Origin: Hydractinia symbiolongicarpus
Taxonomy: Eukaryota > Cnidaria > Hydrozoa > Anthoathecata > Hydractiniidae
DNA length: 60,000 nt
Assembly (NCBI RefSeq): GCF_029227915.1
Contig: NC_079881.1
Coordinates: 16,097,501-16,157,500, forward strand
Reading direction: 5' to 3'
The position numbers and the translations under genes were made by a program. The notes under the pieces are model-generated. The model did no database searches and had not been told where the DNA came from. It saw only the letters and a program-made list of their open reading frames with translations. Shown here piece by piece: positions 31,540 through 44,127 of this stretch (its first letter is position 1; each line of letters opens with the position of its first letter).

Positions 31540-32745
31540 CGGTTCCCTATCCAGTGTCTTTAAAAATGGCCGTATTCTGTTCAAAATGGTTGCGCGCTGC
31601 GGAAAATTATTGTAGAATCCGATGACCTCGGTTTTTTGGTTGCACACAACCCAATTTTAGAATCACGGTAAGACCTGGAAAAACGGAAACATGCTTTTGG
31701 TTTGGAGGTGATGGGGTTAGGTTTGTAGGTCCCCTTTTGACCTTTTTATCTTCTAAATACTTGGCATGTAGTAATATTTATGTTTATAACAATATTTCTA
31801 AATCTGTATGTTTTTAAGTGTTAAAATAAGCATATCATCACGTTCTCTAGCCTTTTATAAATCTTAAACATACTTATAATAAGAATTTTGCTACAAACGT
31901 AGATTTCAAGGCAGCATTCTGCTTAAGCTAAATAGCTAGCTTTAGCTAGCCCATTTATTCCTATTCTTTTAAGTTTTTATTTACTTTGGTATATCATTAT
32001 TTATTTTTATGTTGGGTTGTGGCTATCTAGGTAGTTCTTTAGTTACTTCATCTGGCTAAAAAGTGAAAGTAGCCGAATCCTAACCAATAATTCATATGAT
32101 GCAGGTTGGGTAGCAACACCTTTTTTACTGCCACAAAAACTTATTTTGTAGAATATAATTGCCAAATGATTGTTTTAGCTAGACGAAGTAACGACAGGCT
32201 GTTTCCTTTGTTATTATCTAAACCAAAAAAAAGGTTTTGAAAAGGATATTACGCCTATACGGATGTGCGACACAGTATATTTTCCTGTGTACTAAGCGCT
32301 CAGCCCCGAGTAACTGTCATTTTTGAGCTTTCACCGGGAGCTTTCTTTAAAAAAAAAGGTTGGCCCACTGTTTTTGCTATGACGGGGTAACCACAAGTTG
32401 TAAACTCTGTTGTTTTTTGCAGCTTAAATTTAGGGAAAGTTATTTTTGGAAAATATATCACACCGGAAATACTATAATGTTGTGTGTGCTTTACATTTAT
32501 ATATCTGTACTAAGTCGCTCCACTGGAATGTGTAGAACAGTTTACGGTTCTTAATATTCACTCTGGCGGGTAACCAAGTTACTTGTTGCTTAACCCGGCG
32601 TTTCGACGTCAAGTCTCCGGCTATTCCCTATAATAATAGCCTTAATTTGTTTATATGTCAGCTGATCGCCACTTTGGGCTACGGATGCACGAAATAGCGA
32701 AATGCGGCAAATAGGTACAACAGGCGAAAATATGAGGAACGGCGG
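31540..32745. repeat. Dispersed repeat family A, copy 2
   Basis: About 1.2 kb aligning in order with 38620-39930: TTCAAAATGGTTGCGCGC, TTTGGTTTGGAGGTGATG, CTAAAAAGTGAAAGTAGCC, TTTTTGCTATGACGGGGTAA, and CTTAACCCGGCGTTTCG at the end. There is no coding capacity, so it is probably a non-autonomous element. Confidence 0.65.
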
Positions 32746-32892
32746 ACACGTGGATTCTTCCACGACCTAGTCTTAAATTAACTTGCAATCGTTCTAGTAT
32801 GAGAAAAACTATTAAACAAAAAGTAATGTTTTCACTGTTTGATTTCAAGCTCAAAATTGAGTGTGACAAGCTCACACGTAACTTTTTATGTA

Positions 32893-33130
32893 CAGTTGAC
32901 TCTTAATAACTTAAGCATCCACAATCATTTGAATTATGGGGTGCTTACTAAACAGTTACGAATTGTTTAATGAAAATAACCAATTTAGCATAATTGTTGT
33001 TGTATTTCTCTTTGTAAGTTATTTATGAGAGTTTATTAGAAAATTTTCATTATGCCAGTGAAATCGTTCGACTTAAAGAGAGGTTCGAGTTAAAGAAAAT
33101 TTTATCAAATCAACCTTTTGTAAAACAGAT
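32893..33130. mobile_element. Possible pogo/Tigger-related MITE
   Basis: The right part (GAGAGTTTATTAGAAAATTT, TTCGACTTAAAGAGAGGTTCG) matches the right terminus of the Tigger element near 38460-38555. The left part begins with TACAGTTGACTCTTAATAAC. It is non-coding, and the terminal pairing is imperfect. Confidence 0.4.
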
Positions 33131-34169
33131 TGGTCCGCCAAACTAGTAAACTTAGATGTTTATATTTCGCAGACAAACCACGCAATGACAATGTCAGTAA
33201 AATATCAGCTCGTTTTATTATATAAATCAACTCTTATTAACGATTTGTATTTCGTGTTGAACTAGCGTACTAAAAAATCATTTAATAACGCATTATTTTA
33301 ATGCTTTGTGTTACTCGCCTTGGCATGTTTGAATGTAGTCTAAAAATAAAATTAAATGATTGTTTTGTACGTTTTATTGCTTTGAAGTCTCCCCTCCTAG
33401 TGATTAATGACCTCGTGAAAAATTAGACTAACTGTCCGAAACAAAACATCGCATTATTTACGTTGTTGTTGCCGTGACGCATTAATTTAAGTAGGTCAAG
33501 TCATTACAGCATATTCGATTTTCCTGCTTGTAATGTAGTAAACAAAATATTTGCGGTGTACTGACCTGTGACAAGGTATTGTTAGGAAAACGTTAAGGCT
33601 ATTGCAGTATTATCGCCAACTGCACAATGATTGCTTTAGCTACAGTTAGTAAATGATGCGCGTGTTGTTAAGGAGATATCACAATAAACAATGTAGCAAC
33701 AATATGTCATTATAAACCCCCCCCCCCCTGAACATCACGCAAACATTAGTTACTATTAGTTACCATCAATGCATACATGATTGTATAGTTGACTTGGTAT
33801 ATGCTTAAAAAAGGCTGCTTACGGAAAAAATAATAGTTAAATCTGTGAGAGATACTTTTTATGATTTTGTGTTTATAAATGTTTTAGAACAAACAAACAA
33901 ACAAACAAAAAAACAATACAAGAACGTATCTAGGTAAACCCTAACAGGTATGTTTGTTTATGTTGTAGATATAAAAAGAGTTAAGAAGCTTTATAACCCA
34001 TTGTTTACTTGACTCGTTAAGCGAGTAAGAAAACAGATTGTAAACACTTGCATTATAAACTCTTGCGCAGTGTTCAAAGTATATTTTTGTCAGCTACTTG
34101 AAGTGACGTCGAAGATGGAACAGGTTTAAGTGAAGTTAATCATCGTTATCGTTAATTTAAGAAGGAAAG
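33131..34169. other. No gene recognised
   Basis: AT-rich. Contains a C11 run at 33718-33728 and (AAAC)n near 33890. It leads up to the third claudin-like gene. Confidence 0.45.
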
Positions 34170-34664
34170 ATGATCAAAGGAGTCTTGGTATTATCTTCAG
34201 TGCTGTGTTCAATTGTTGTTATTGTCTCCATTTCGACTACAAATTGGATTGTTGACACATCTAAGTAGTGTAGTGTTAAATCTGGTATATGGAAAGGTTG
34301 TACGTTTGCAAATAAATGTGAATCATATGGCAGCAAAGCGTCAATATGGGATGTAATCATGCAGACATTTTCAGCTTTAGCTTGTGTGTTTGCGATATGT
34401 GGTGTTGTTGTTTCACTGATATTTTTCTGCTTCAAATCAGTCGAGAACTTGACAATGCTGTTATTGATTTTGAGCATTCTATCAGCGCTCTGTATGATTT
34501 CAGTATTAGTAATTACTATCAATAAAACTCATCGTAATAAATCTGTGAAATTTGGATGGAGCTTTTACCTTGGTTGGATCGGAGCTGGCTTTTGTGTGAT
34601 TACAGGCGTTTCCGCACCATTTGTAGAGGATCTGTTAAAAAGAAAGCTTAATACAGATGAGTGA
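34170..34664 (+). pseudogene. Claudin-like four-transmembrane protein 3, interrupted by one TAG
   Basis: From ATG 34170 one frame runs 165 codons to TGA 34662, with a single in-frame TAG at 34266 (codon 33, DTSK*CSVK). The rest is well preserved: helix 1 (VLVLSSVLCSIVVIVSIS), loop 1 with NWIV, GIWKGC and NKCES (claudin-type W-GxW-C-C), helices 2-4, and FGWSFYLGWIGAG. The stop is in the first extracellular loop, so a normal protein cannot form. It could be a young pseudogene, a segregating null allele, a sequencing error or readthrough. An internal start at 34359 would give only the last three helices. Confidence 0.65.
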
Positions 34665-36235
34665 TTCAATCATTACGGAAATACTGCGATACATACAGCT
34701 TACTTTGATTAGTGACTTTTTAACCAAACGTGCAAAGTTACATAGCTAGTAAGGACCTAGGACCTTTTTTTGTAGACTCAGATTAGGCATAAAAACAATT
34801 TGAAAATATTTAATTACAATTATTTTTTAATGCACATATAAATTGCTTTCAAAAAATCATACAACAAAATTTTGCTAAAACAATCAAACAGATCTTAGTA
34901 AGTTTCGTGTGACTAAAATATAAATGATTTACTTGTTACCGACTATGATGGCAATTGTAAATTCAATAAAAAACGGGTTGTGAATTGAGTCACAGACAGG
35001 CTTTTATAGTGATACCAAACCACAGTTTTAGAAACATATTTTACGTAGTAGTATGAGAAGTGGATTCAACATTATAAAAAATTATGTGATTCAATCTTCC
35101 TATAATACGCTTGTATGAGTAATTATGTGAATTCACGGTACTAAAATCACGGGTCCCTTTCTTAATTTTCATGCATTGTGTCCCCAAAGCGTGGAGTTAC
35201 GCTAAAATTTACTAAATTAAAAAGTCTACCCCCGGTATGTCACGGAAACAAGTTGTTTATCAACCGTAAAAAGAAAACCGAAGCGAAAAAGGCTGCCTCT
35301 TTTTTAAGTTAATCCTAAAAATAGTTATTTCAAACAAGCATGCTAATGTTCAATCATCATGAGGTTCAATTAAAGCTTATTTGCTCTTCTATATGCTTAC
35401 TTTTATAAAAAACTGTTGCATTCGAATGATAATTCGAATCTAAAATGTAAAAAACAAAACTGTTGTTGTAAAGCAACTGTTGTTGTTGAGCGAGTATAAA
35501 AAGTTTATGTTGTTGTCAGAAATATTTTTTACAAAGATGAAAAACGTACGGTGATATAACATCACAAATTAAAAATATATTGTTGCAGTGATGTGTAATT
35601 GACATTGACGTCCGAGATAGTTTATGCAGCCCCTGCATCTTGTTATAATTAGATTAGGTTTTATAACTTGGCTTTTTTGATGTACAGTGTATGCTGTACT
35701 GAATTGACTAATATTTGTTGGCTTAGAATTTGTTAGTTGATTAGAGAAAAAATTTAATAAAAAAAACAAGTGTGTTCCTATCTGTTCATTTTAATTTATA
35801 ATTTAAGTATCTGCGTAATTTTAGAGTGCAACTGGAGCTGAAGTAATAATGGTTGCAGTAGTTTAGCTACCTCACATAATATATAAAATGTATACAATCT
35901 TGAAACATCAAAACACCAAAAAACTCACCTAACACACATTAAGTTTTTAAATGAAACAACAAAAACAAATATTTTGTATACTTTTTTCACTCACCTACAT
36001 CAATAATTTATTTCTTGCTAATAATATCTTTGGTAGAATCCTTCTGCGTAGTTTTTGTGCCACCATTTTTTTAAATACCATTACCTTGTTTCATAATTTA
36101 ATAAACTCTGTCAAACTCGCCATTTCAAAAACAGAGCTCATCATTGCTTACAAGTATCATCATAATCTCGTTTGATGTTTTTATTCAAGTCCTTTAGGGA
36201 AGCCAACATTTCTTCCCCAAATTTCGAGAAAACGC
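34665..36235. other. No gene recognised
   Basis: AT-rich. The frames at 35569-35769 and 35951-36175 are not supported. The left end of the Tigger element should lie here, but its terminal repeat was not located with confidence. Confidence 0.4.
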
Positions 36236-38167
36236 TTAGGTCCTCAAGGACGGTGATTGCTGAACGCACTTGTTGTCAGCAGTTTTTAGACTTGTATGGG
36301 ATGTGCTCACTTCGATATTGAAATCAATAAAATCCTCAACTGATATGATAGAATCGATATGGTCAGGAAACCTTTGTTTTATGTACGAAAGATCAGCATC
36401 GAGGGTTGGGATTGGGTCAGCTTCTACCTTGCTACTGGCAAGGTCTTTGAATGGATCGTCATCATCGTTGATGGCATTTGCAGCATCCTTCTGGGAAATT
36501 CCTGATTTCCGAAAAAAGTTGGTAAAGGTTTGGTTGTCAATATCGTCCCACGCTTTTCTAAGCATGAACATAGCAGCAAGAATCGAGAACTTCAGGATAG
36601 AGACTTTTTCATCCAATGCTTTTATCAACTTGCGGACTGCTAACGATCGATACTTCGTTTTCAGTGCACGAATGATTCCTTGGTCCATAGGTTGAGTATG
36701 CGACGTTGTATTCGGAGGAAGAAAGATTAATTCTACCCATTCCAGCTTTTCGACATGAGGATGAGCGGTGCAATTGAAACAGAGCAATTTTTCGTTTAGA
36801 GACAGAAAATTTTTGATCAAGCTCGCGTACGCGTTCTTCGAACAGCTCTCCAGATATCCAGCTCTTTTTTTGCGAACGGTATCGACAGGGTAGTGTTTTG
36901 ACACTTTTAAAGCAAGGAGGTTTGGCAGACTTTCCGATTACAAACATTGGTAAGCGCTGTCCTAAGGCATTGCCAGCAGCTAACCCAGTAAGTCAAGAAG
37001 AAGAGCCCGAATTCGTCGGCATTGAAAATGTTTTCCAAAGAATAGCGGGACAAAATGGTTGGTAAGGTTGTCTCTGACCATGGTGCTGTCATCTCCTCAG
37101 TGACAGATCTTGATTCGCCGGCGATGGTTTTGAAGGATACGCCATACCTGAAAATATAAGATAAGAAAAATGTGTATCTCCGTTGTTGTGTCCAGTGTGA
37201 TTAGAACTTTACGCTTTGCTTGATTCGAATATAAAAGATTCGACTTTTCTAAATTTGGTTACTTTGTTTTCGGAACAAAATTTAAAAAAAAGTATGGATG
37301 CCATGGAAGTCAAACAAGTCAAAAAATTAAAAGACATTATTTGCTGCAAGGAACTTCCCATCATTAGGCTTCTTACTTACGAAATCAACGCTTTTGTAAT
37401 GGGTTGTCATGTTTATAAAAGTGACTGGACACCCTCTACCAGAGACGAATTTTATGGTTTTATGGAACCGACAAATAAAGTGGATAAATATGCAGTTGCA
37501 GTCAAGAAAAATGATGGAGAAGTCATAGGTCGGGAAGTCCGGCCGTTTTCCAAAAGTCATTTTTTATTTTCTTAAGAAATGACACCTTCAATGTTTGCAA
37601 AATAACAATTACTGGAAAGTCATTAAATGCTGGTGATGGTTTGGGATGAAAGTTCCATGCAAGTTATCCTTCATCTCAGAAAATAAGCCTATTGATATTT
37701 TGCAAAGACAACTACCAAAGCTATTATAATATTTATAAGATTTATATAAATTTAATTATAAAAGTATGTTTAACCAACCTGGTTTTCCGTTATGCTAGCC
37801 ACCCTTGTGAAGCTTAAAACGACTCAACACCCAGTTCTTCTGCGAACTCAAGAGCTTTCTCCTTCAGAATCACTCCACTTATCAGAATGTTTTCGCTTCT
37901 CATCACAAGTAGCCACTTATGAACAGCCATGTTCACATCTTCAAATTTTTCAGGTTTTAATCTCTTAGAGATTAACCCTTTGTTAAACTGTTTAAAGATT
38001 TTTTCCTTATTTTTTTTCCACGTTGACAATGTGCTTGAAGGAATATTAAAAGCTTTTGCAACATCCTTTGGAGCAGTTCCTTTTTCAAGCTCTTTGAGGG
38101 CACTGTATTTTATTTTACAGGACTTGTTATCGATTCTACTTCTTTTTGACCCTGCCACAGACGCCAT
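36236..38167 (-). pseudogene. pogo/Tigger-type transposase (two exons)
   Basis: Exon 1 runs from Met 38167 (MASVAGSKRSRIDN) through a CENP-B-type helix-turn-helix (YSALKELEKGTAPKDVAKAF, IPSSTLSTWKKN) and a second HTH to ELGVESF. After two TAA stops it reaches a donor at 37778. Exon 2 starts at 37147 after ATTTTCAG; the split codon joins KTR to YGVSFKTIAGESRSV in frame. The DDE_1 region follows: FNADEFGLFF (first Asp), NCTAHPHVEKLEWVELIFLP, NTTSHTQPMDQGIIRALK. The Asp normally before NCxAHP is not visible (CFNCTAHP). Frameshifts near 36940 and 36800 plus stops make it inactive. It is a cut-and-paste transposon of the Tc1/mariner superclass. Confidence 0.8.
37294..37729 (+). pseudogene. HIRAN-domain protein inside the Tigger intron, opposite strand
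   Basis: ATG 37294 (MDAMEVKQVKKLKDII). The HIRAN-like core is FVMGCHVYKSDWTPSTRDEF, then MEPTNKVDKYAVAVKKNDGE and VIGREVRPFSKSHF. After a frameshift near 37570 it continues FLRNDTFNVCKITITGKSLN, and after another near 37650, PCKLSFISENKPIDI to TAA 37729. HIRAN domains bind DNA ends or stalled forks. Stand-alone HIRAN proteins of this kind are multicopy in cnidarians and probably transposon-borne. Two shifts near homopolymers break it. Confidence 0.6.
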
Positions 38168-38449
38168 TGTCAGATTGCTATGAAATTCTGTTTTTGAAAA
38201 TTGGTTGAGAAACCGTTGTCGTTCAAAACACAAACAAAACATTCGAGTCATGCATGCGAACAATATAAGGCCCACAACACACGTAAACATTAAAATATGA
38301 AAATGATAAAAAGTTAAATGATCAGGAAAACTTATCAATTTTTTTCAAAATGCCACAAAATTCGAGTTATGGAGTCAAAAACCTTCAAGGGACAAAATAA
38401 TCTGTTCGACTTAAGGGAACATTCAAGTTATGGAGATTCGAGTAGTAGA

Positions 38450-38555
38450 GGTTTTTTTATAAGAGTTTATTAGGAAATTTCCACGATGCCAACGAATTTG
38501 TTCGAGTTAAGGAGACGTTCGAGTAAGAGAGGTTCCAGTTATGGAGACTTTACTG
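38450..38555. mobile_element. Right terminus of the Tigger element
   Basis: The sequence ...GGTTCCAGTTATGGAGACTT followed by TACTG and then TA fits a Tigger terminal repeat (CAGT... in reverse) with a TA target duplication at 38556-38557. Internal repeats of TTCGAGTTA(T/A)GGAG are typical of this family. Confidence 0.55.
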
Positions 38556-38619
38556 TAGCACATATAGACTTGGAAGCTTGTGTGTCCATCAAAAGTGTCA
38601 AGTATCTCTATAATAGTAG

Positions 38620-39930
38620 CCATATGTTGTTCAAAATGGTTGCGCGCAGCTTATTCGGAAAATTATCGCGGGGCCCAATATTTACAGACCTCTGTTTTTC
38701 GGTTGGACCCAGCTTAATTTCGGAATCTCGACAGAACCGGTTAAACAACGTAAACATGCTCGGAGGCCATTTTGGTTTGGAGGTGATGTTGTCCAGTTTG
38801 TAAGTCTCCTTTTTACCTTTTTCTCTTTTCAATACTTTGTATCTACAGAAATATTTATTTTGATGTTTTCACATGTTAAGGATGAATATATCGTCACGTT
38901 TTCTAGCAATGTATCATTCTTAAACCAACCAATATTCAGATGTTAGCTAGGATCGTAGATTTCAAGATAGCATAATGCCAGGAAGCTATATATAGCTAGC
39001 GTTATTTATTTCCATTCTTTTGATGTTTTTATTCAGTTTGGTGTATCAATATTTATTTTTATGTTTTGGTTGCGGCTAGCTCTTTATAGCTATCTTTGGC
39101 AAAAAGTAAAAGTAGCCAAATGCAGTTTCTAGCTAGCTACAACAAAATTATTATGCTAAATGCAGTTAGGTAGCTAACCTTTTATTAATGTTATGAAAAC
39201 TTATTCTGCAAAATTAAATGGCTGAGTGATATTTCTAACTGGACGGGTAACGACAAGCTCTTTTCTCTGTTTTATGTAAACCAAAGTTGTGATAAATATT
39301 TTTTGGACAAGGGTATTATGCCTATATGCCCGTTCAACTCTGTTTAACTGCACTAAACGCTCAGCCATGTTATAACAATGGACTGTTTCTTGTGTTTTTA
39401 TTTAAACAGAGGCTGCAGTGAAGTGTTTTTCAAAAGATTGTTATCCCTATGTCGCACAGGCCATTCAACTACACTAAGCGCTAAGCCTGAAGTCACGATA
39501 AATTTTCACAAAATGTTATTTCGCAAAATAAAATAATAGTGACCGATTGTTTTTGCTATGACGGGGTAACAACGGTTTGTAAACACTGTCTTTATTTCAG
39601 CTATCGTTGCGGGAAAGTTAATTTTTGAAAAATATGTTACAGTTGCAACATACTAAAATGGTGTATGCGCTTCACTTGATTTGCGACATACTGTGAACCT
39701 GTACTAAAGCGCTCCATCTGATCGCGTGGCACAGTTTACGACCCTTTTTGTTCAACGACGGTTCACACCTTGACTTGTGGCTTATCCCGGTGTTTCGCCG
39801 CAAGGTTTCCCGGCTAGCCTATAATATAATACCCTTATACATCTGTCTGTCACGCAAAATGGTAACCGCAGTAGCGAGAAACACGAAATGCAGTAAGTAT
39901 AAAAATATGTACGCAACACTGCGGATATAC
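38620..39930. repeat. Dispersed repeat family A, copy 3
   Basis: Aligns block by block with 31540-32745 (estimated 70-80% similar by eye). It includes GCTAGCTA-rich stretches and the CTATGACGGGGTAAC block. The open frame at 39748-40053 overlaps its end and has no domain. Confidence 0.65.
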
Positions 39931-42900
39931 AAATCAATAAGCGCAGCGGAAATGACGTCATACATGCCTAAAATAGGTCATTTTCCAAATTTTGCAACAA
40001 AATTGGATATTTCAAGCATTAATAGCCACTTGGTAAATTTATTAACGGAATAAAAAAAAATGATTCCGTATAAAAAAATTAATTTTAATGACGTCATCAT
40101 TAATGAAGACGATTTACTTTAACTCTAAGACTCACATTCCTACTTAGCAACAGCTTAACAACCTCTTGTTAACAAACATACATGTAATAAATACTAATAA
40201 AACATTTTGCAACAATCATACATGTTTGTCAGCGCTTTTGCAAATTTACAAAAAATTACCACCGTCTGAAAATGCAAACCCCCCTGCAAAGTATAAATTT
40301 TTTTTTTTTTCACAAGCGTTGGTAAAATAAGGAAAGCTACAAAATATCATCACACAATTACACATCGACCAAAAATTTGTTATAAATTAATATATGAAAA
40401 AAGACACAGCAATTAAAATTAATATTGTAATTGTCTATTTTGTTTAAAACGTTTTATTTGGAGTCATTGTGATAAAATAAACAATAAACAACTTTGTGAT
40501 AAGGAGGACAATAAGTTTTAAATACTTTCCGCGAATAAATTCTTCCGTAGGTGTTTAAAACTAGTCTTATATACTAATACTTAACTGTTTCGTTTGTTTG
40601 CGTACTAGCTCTTATAAAAAGTCCTGTAAAAACTATACTTTGTATCCCATAAAACTTTTATTTTCAATTAGTTTGTTTAGAACTAATCATGTCATAAAAT
40701 GAGCCCATTTAACTGCCTGAGGATTTTATTGTATGCTAATTTCAGCCGTTTTAAGCCTTTTTTGTGATAACAATAAGTTTTAAAAGATTTTTAACCAATG
40801 ACCAATGTGCTAACTGTGTGTTTTATTTGTATGCAGTAAACTAAACTTTTTTAATTTTTCTTGGTCCCTTTGCGAAGAAACCTATTGTAACTCGGAAATT
40901 TTTAAAACCGTGTCAAACGATTTGAATTGGAATTGGAATTCTTTTATTCTTCAATTACTACATGCAGCGTCACATAGCGGAGAGAAATGTAAAATACAAT
41001 GGCGTACGATTGTTTAAAAATATGAAATTTTAAAGAAATCGATTAAGTATCTTGGATCTCGAATTACCTAACATTGATAGTGTTGTCTGCTGACCATGCA
41101 CTGTCAAAGAATATGTGTGCTCTGTGTTATGCAGTAACAAGCAATAAATAATGACTTCCATCCATAAAATATTTTTACTAAGCTAATACCATCCTAGATA
41201 ACTTTGCTGATTATTAAGTAAAAAAATTAAACAATTATTTTTTTTTGTTTTTTGTTGTTTTTAATAAATGTGTTAAATGGTTTGGAAAGCAAGAAGATTT
41301 AAAAGTACCAAGTGTTTATGATTTTCTTATACAAAGACCGTGTAGAAACCAGTTTCTTAGCAAGCAACCACCAGTCGACATGCATTTCCGTCAGCATGTT
41401 ATGATAGTATTCTAACACAACAAGGTATTAGTTATTTAACTGTTTACAATCAACCAAATTGACACCGAAATCTGTTTATGTTTACATTGCATAATTTCAG
41501 GTCAAATAAACAGCAGACATTCTTATTTCGTGTAAACTTGGTTTCAAGGCTCCGTTCGAAAAGGTATGTACATATTTTAATGACAATAAACTTGACTCAC
41601 TTAGTCTGATGTTTTCTTAATATTGAAGCAACCTTTTAAATTTCCTGAAAGTCTAGTTTCTTAACGTATGCTCAACATCATGCCTTTTAAAGAAGTTTTG
41701 CCTCTGTCAATAATCATAATCTTTCCTTTTTTAATGTCCATTATTCCAATTCCTAACATTCTATTTTCATAAAGGTTTGCTAAAACTTTCCTTTGAAAAT
41801 GTGCAGGGAAACGACAGCCAAACGACGAAAATCTGAGTGTGTTAAAATTTACTAAAGTTCCTCTCAGTCGAAATAATGAAAAGTCTATATGTTCACTTTA
41901 TTAATTTAAAGGAAGTCCACCTAAGTGTTAGCATGTCACCAAATGTAGGAAGAAAGTTTGAGAAAAATATACTCCATTCAATGTTATATAAAATAGCGCC
42001 AGGAAGAAAATAGATGTAATGCTGGAAATCAATAAACTATAAAATATTTTGAAATAATTAAAGATATCACGAGATATTGCATAACAATTAGTGCAGTTCT
42101 TTGTTTTAATGAGCACCAACTTCACCATAACCATGGTGGGGTATTATTTAAAAAATACTGTGCATTGCAACTACGATTTGAAGATCTTTCACATATTTTG
42201 TAAAATCATAAGAAAAGAAACGCTGCGGCATTATTTAGTCTTCGAAACCATCATTATATATGCAAAAGAATCTTAAATAATATTTCTAGTAAGGCCTACA
42301 GGTTGTTGGTAAGACGAGCAAATAAGCAAAATAAGAAAGCGTGAACATGACTATCAAAACCGCATGAACGATAGTTTTTATTACTTGTCATTAGCCTGTG
42401 AAAAAACCACGGACCTCGCCCATCTTTACTTGCACCAACCACCCTTGGCTCACCGAAGACAAGTTGGATATTAGGATAGCATGATGGCCCTTGTGGCTCA
42501 CTACTCTTCCAATTTAAAAGCCATTCTCTTCTACGATTCCAACAGTTCTCTTCTGTACTATGACACTTTTCTGCATGTGTCTGAAACTTTTTCTTTACAA
42601 CTAAATTAAAATCTGATCCGTAATTTTGGTACACTCGATCGTACTCGATTAACAACCGCTTTATATTGTAGCAGGTCTTGGTGCATGTGCATCCATCAAA
42701 TAATATCGCAAATCAATGCAGGACAGTAGCAGAGTAGTTTATTTTACATATCGATAAAAATAAATTGCGACCAAACAAACTATATGCTTTTTTAGATTAA
42801 AAACAATAGGCCTTTTGTTTACAACAATAGCAAAATAAGAATAATGGCCAGCCTGGTTAGAATTTTTGTATTCTTAAAAAAAAGTGTGTATTGAAAAAGA

Positions 42901-43430
42901 TGAAGGATTGTCTAAAACGGAACAACACATTATATTTTCATGCAAAGTTTACGGTTCACTACACCTTTAGGAGAGTTCTTAGGTGCTGAGAACAGGAATC
43001 TTTTTTCGTCTGAAGAGACAGTATTTAATTTATTTAGAAAAAATAAGTTGAGAAAATCCAGCTTAATCAATATTCCGGACCAGATTTCAGCCTGTGAATT
43101 TTTTTGAGTTCATTGAGAAAAAGTGTTTCAAACTTCGGAAAAAAAATGTTTCGAACGAAAGAAAAGATTCCGAAAAAAATATGTTTTCAATAAAATGAGA
43201 AGTATTTTTAATAAGAAGGGTAGGGAGCCATTGTACTATTGTAATATCCAACTTTCCATTGACACACTAATTAATACGGTGATAGTATTATTAAAGCGTT
43301 TTCCGTAGTCCTAAAGTTAACGTCTGCTACGTTATAAAGCCCTACCAACCATTATAACAAGAAAAGTGCGCATATGCATATTAGTGGGTAAAATATATAT
43401 AGAGGGATCGCAGTATCCCTTGCGCAGTTT
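39931..43430. other. No gene recognised
   Basis: A 3.5 kb AT-rich stretch. The 119-residue minus frame at 42296-42655 is the longest, but it has no recognisable domain or splice support and is left out. Confidence 0.45.
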
Positions 43431-43599
43431 GACAAAAATATACTTAGTTAGAGACCTTAACTTTCTATCGTTACAAACTTTTTTAATTAGGATTAGAATC
43501 TTCGCTATAAGTTTCGAATTAAAGAGAGTTAACTGTACATTAAATTTGGTTGTGACTTCTACAAAAACATTGTATTTTTTAATTTAGGTTTTACAAACA

Positions 43600-44127
43600 A
43601 TGGAGAAGGAAAGCATAATTTTACTTCTTGGAACTATGTTCTCTTTTATTTGTATCACAGCTTGCGTTGGAGGAGAATCATGGTTAGTTTGTGACAACTG
43701 TGCGATAACAAGACAAGGATTGTGGAAAACTTGCAATGAATCTTTGTGTGTTCCGTCTTCATATAATATTCCTTACTGGCTTCATATCGTTAGATTTTTT
43801 GGTGTGTTTTCCAGTTTAGCGTCTTTGTGCAGTGCTGTGTTATTGTATTTTGTAATCTCCTTTGATAGATTTAAGGGTTATTATGTTTCATTTGCTTCGT
43901 TTGTCGCATTGATAACCATTGTGGTAGCACTAAGCAGTTATGCAAAACAAATGCATGTTTTAGAAGATTTGGATAAAACCAGTTTGGGTTGGAGTTACAT
44001 ATTAGGCTGTTTAGGCCTACTGTTATCTCTTGTCACTGGCGTATACGCCCTTGCTCATCACAAGTTCCTGCGCATGAAAATCGAAATAAATAAAAAACTA
44101 CATGAAGCCATCTCTTTAAACGCATGA
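43600..44127 (+). CDS. Claudin-like four-transmembrane protein 4
   Basis: Intact, 175 residues. Helix 1 is IILLLGTMFSFICITACV. Loop 1 has SWLVC, GLWKTC and SLCVP, the claudin-type signature with an extra CDNC pair. Helices 2-4 lie at about 65-88, 93-112 and 128-148, with LGWSYILGCLGLLL in the last. The tail is longer and basic (RMKIEINKKLHEAISLNA). A 3' splice site (TTTTTTAATTTAG) lies 13 bp before the ATG, again suggesting a 5'UTR intron. It is the most diverged of the four genes. Confidence 0.7.
   Translation: MEKESIILLLGTMFSFICITACVGGESWLVCDNCAITRQGLWKTCNESLCVPSSYNIPYWLHIVRFFGVFSSLASLCSAVLLYFVISFDRFKGYYVSFASFVALITIVVALSSYAKQMHVLEDLDKTSLGWSYILGCLGLLLSLVTGVYALAHHKFLRMKIEINKKLHEAISLNA

Noticed and set aside
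34266-34268. Selenocysteine or programmed readthrough at the stop of claudin-like gene 3
   Set aside because: The codon is TAG, not TGA, and no following structure was seen. A simple mutation or error is likelier.
36270-36695. Plus-strand 141-residue frame
   Set aside because: Antisense shadow of the Tigger transposase C-terminus.
42296-42655. 119-residue minus-strand frame
   Set aside because: No recognisable domain, splice sites or paralogue; probably chance or repeat-derived.
43438-43536. Small MITE with TAGTTAGAGACCTTAACT / GAGAGTTAACTGTA ends
   Set aside because: The ends pair only weakly; resemblance to the Tigger terminus is suggestive but not enough to annotate.
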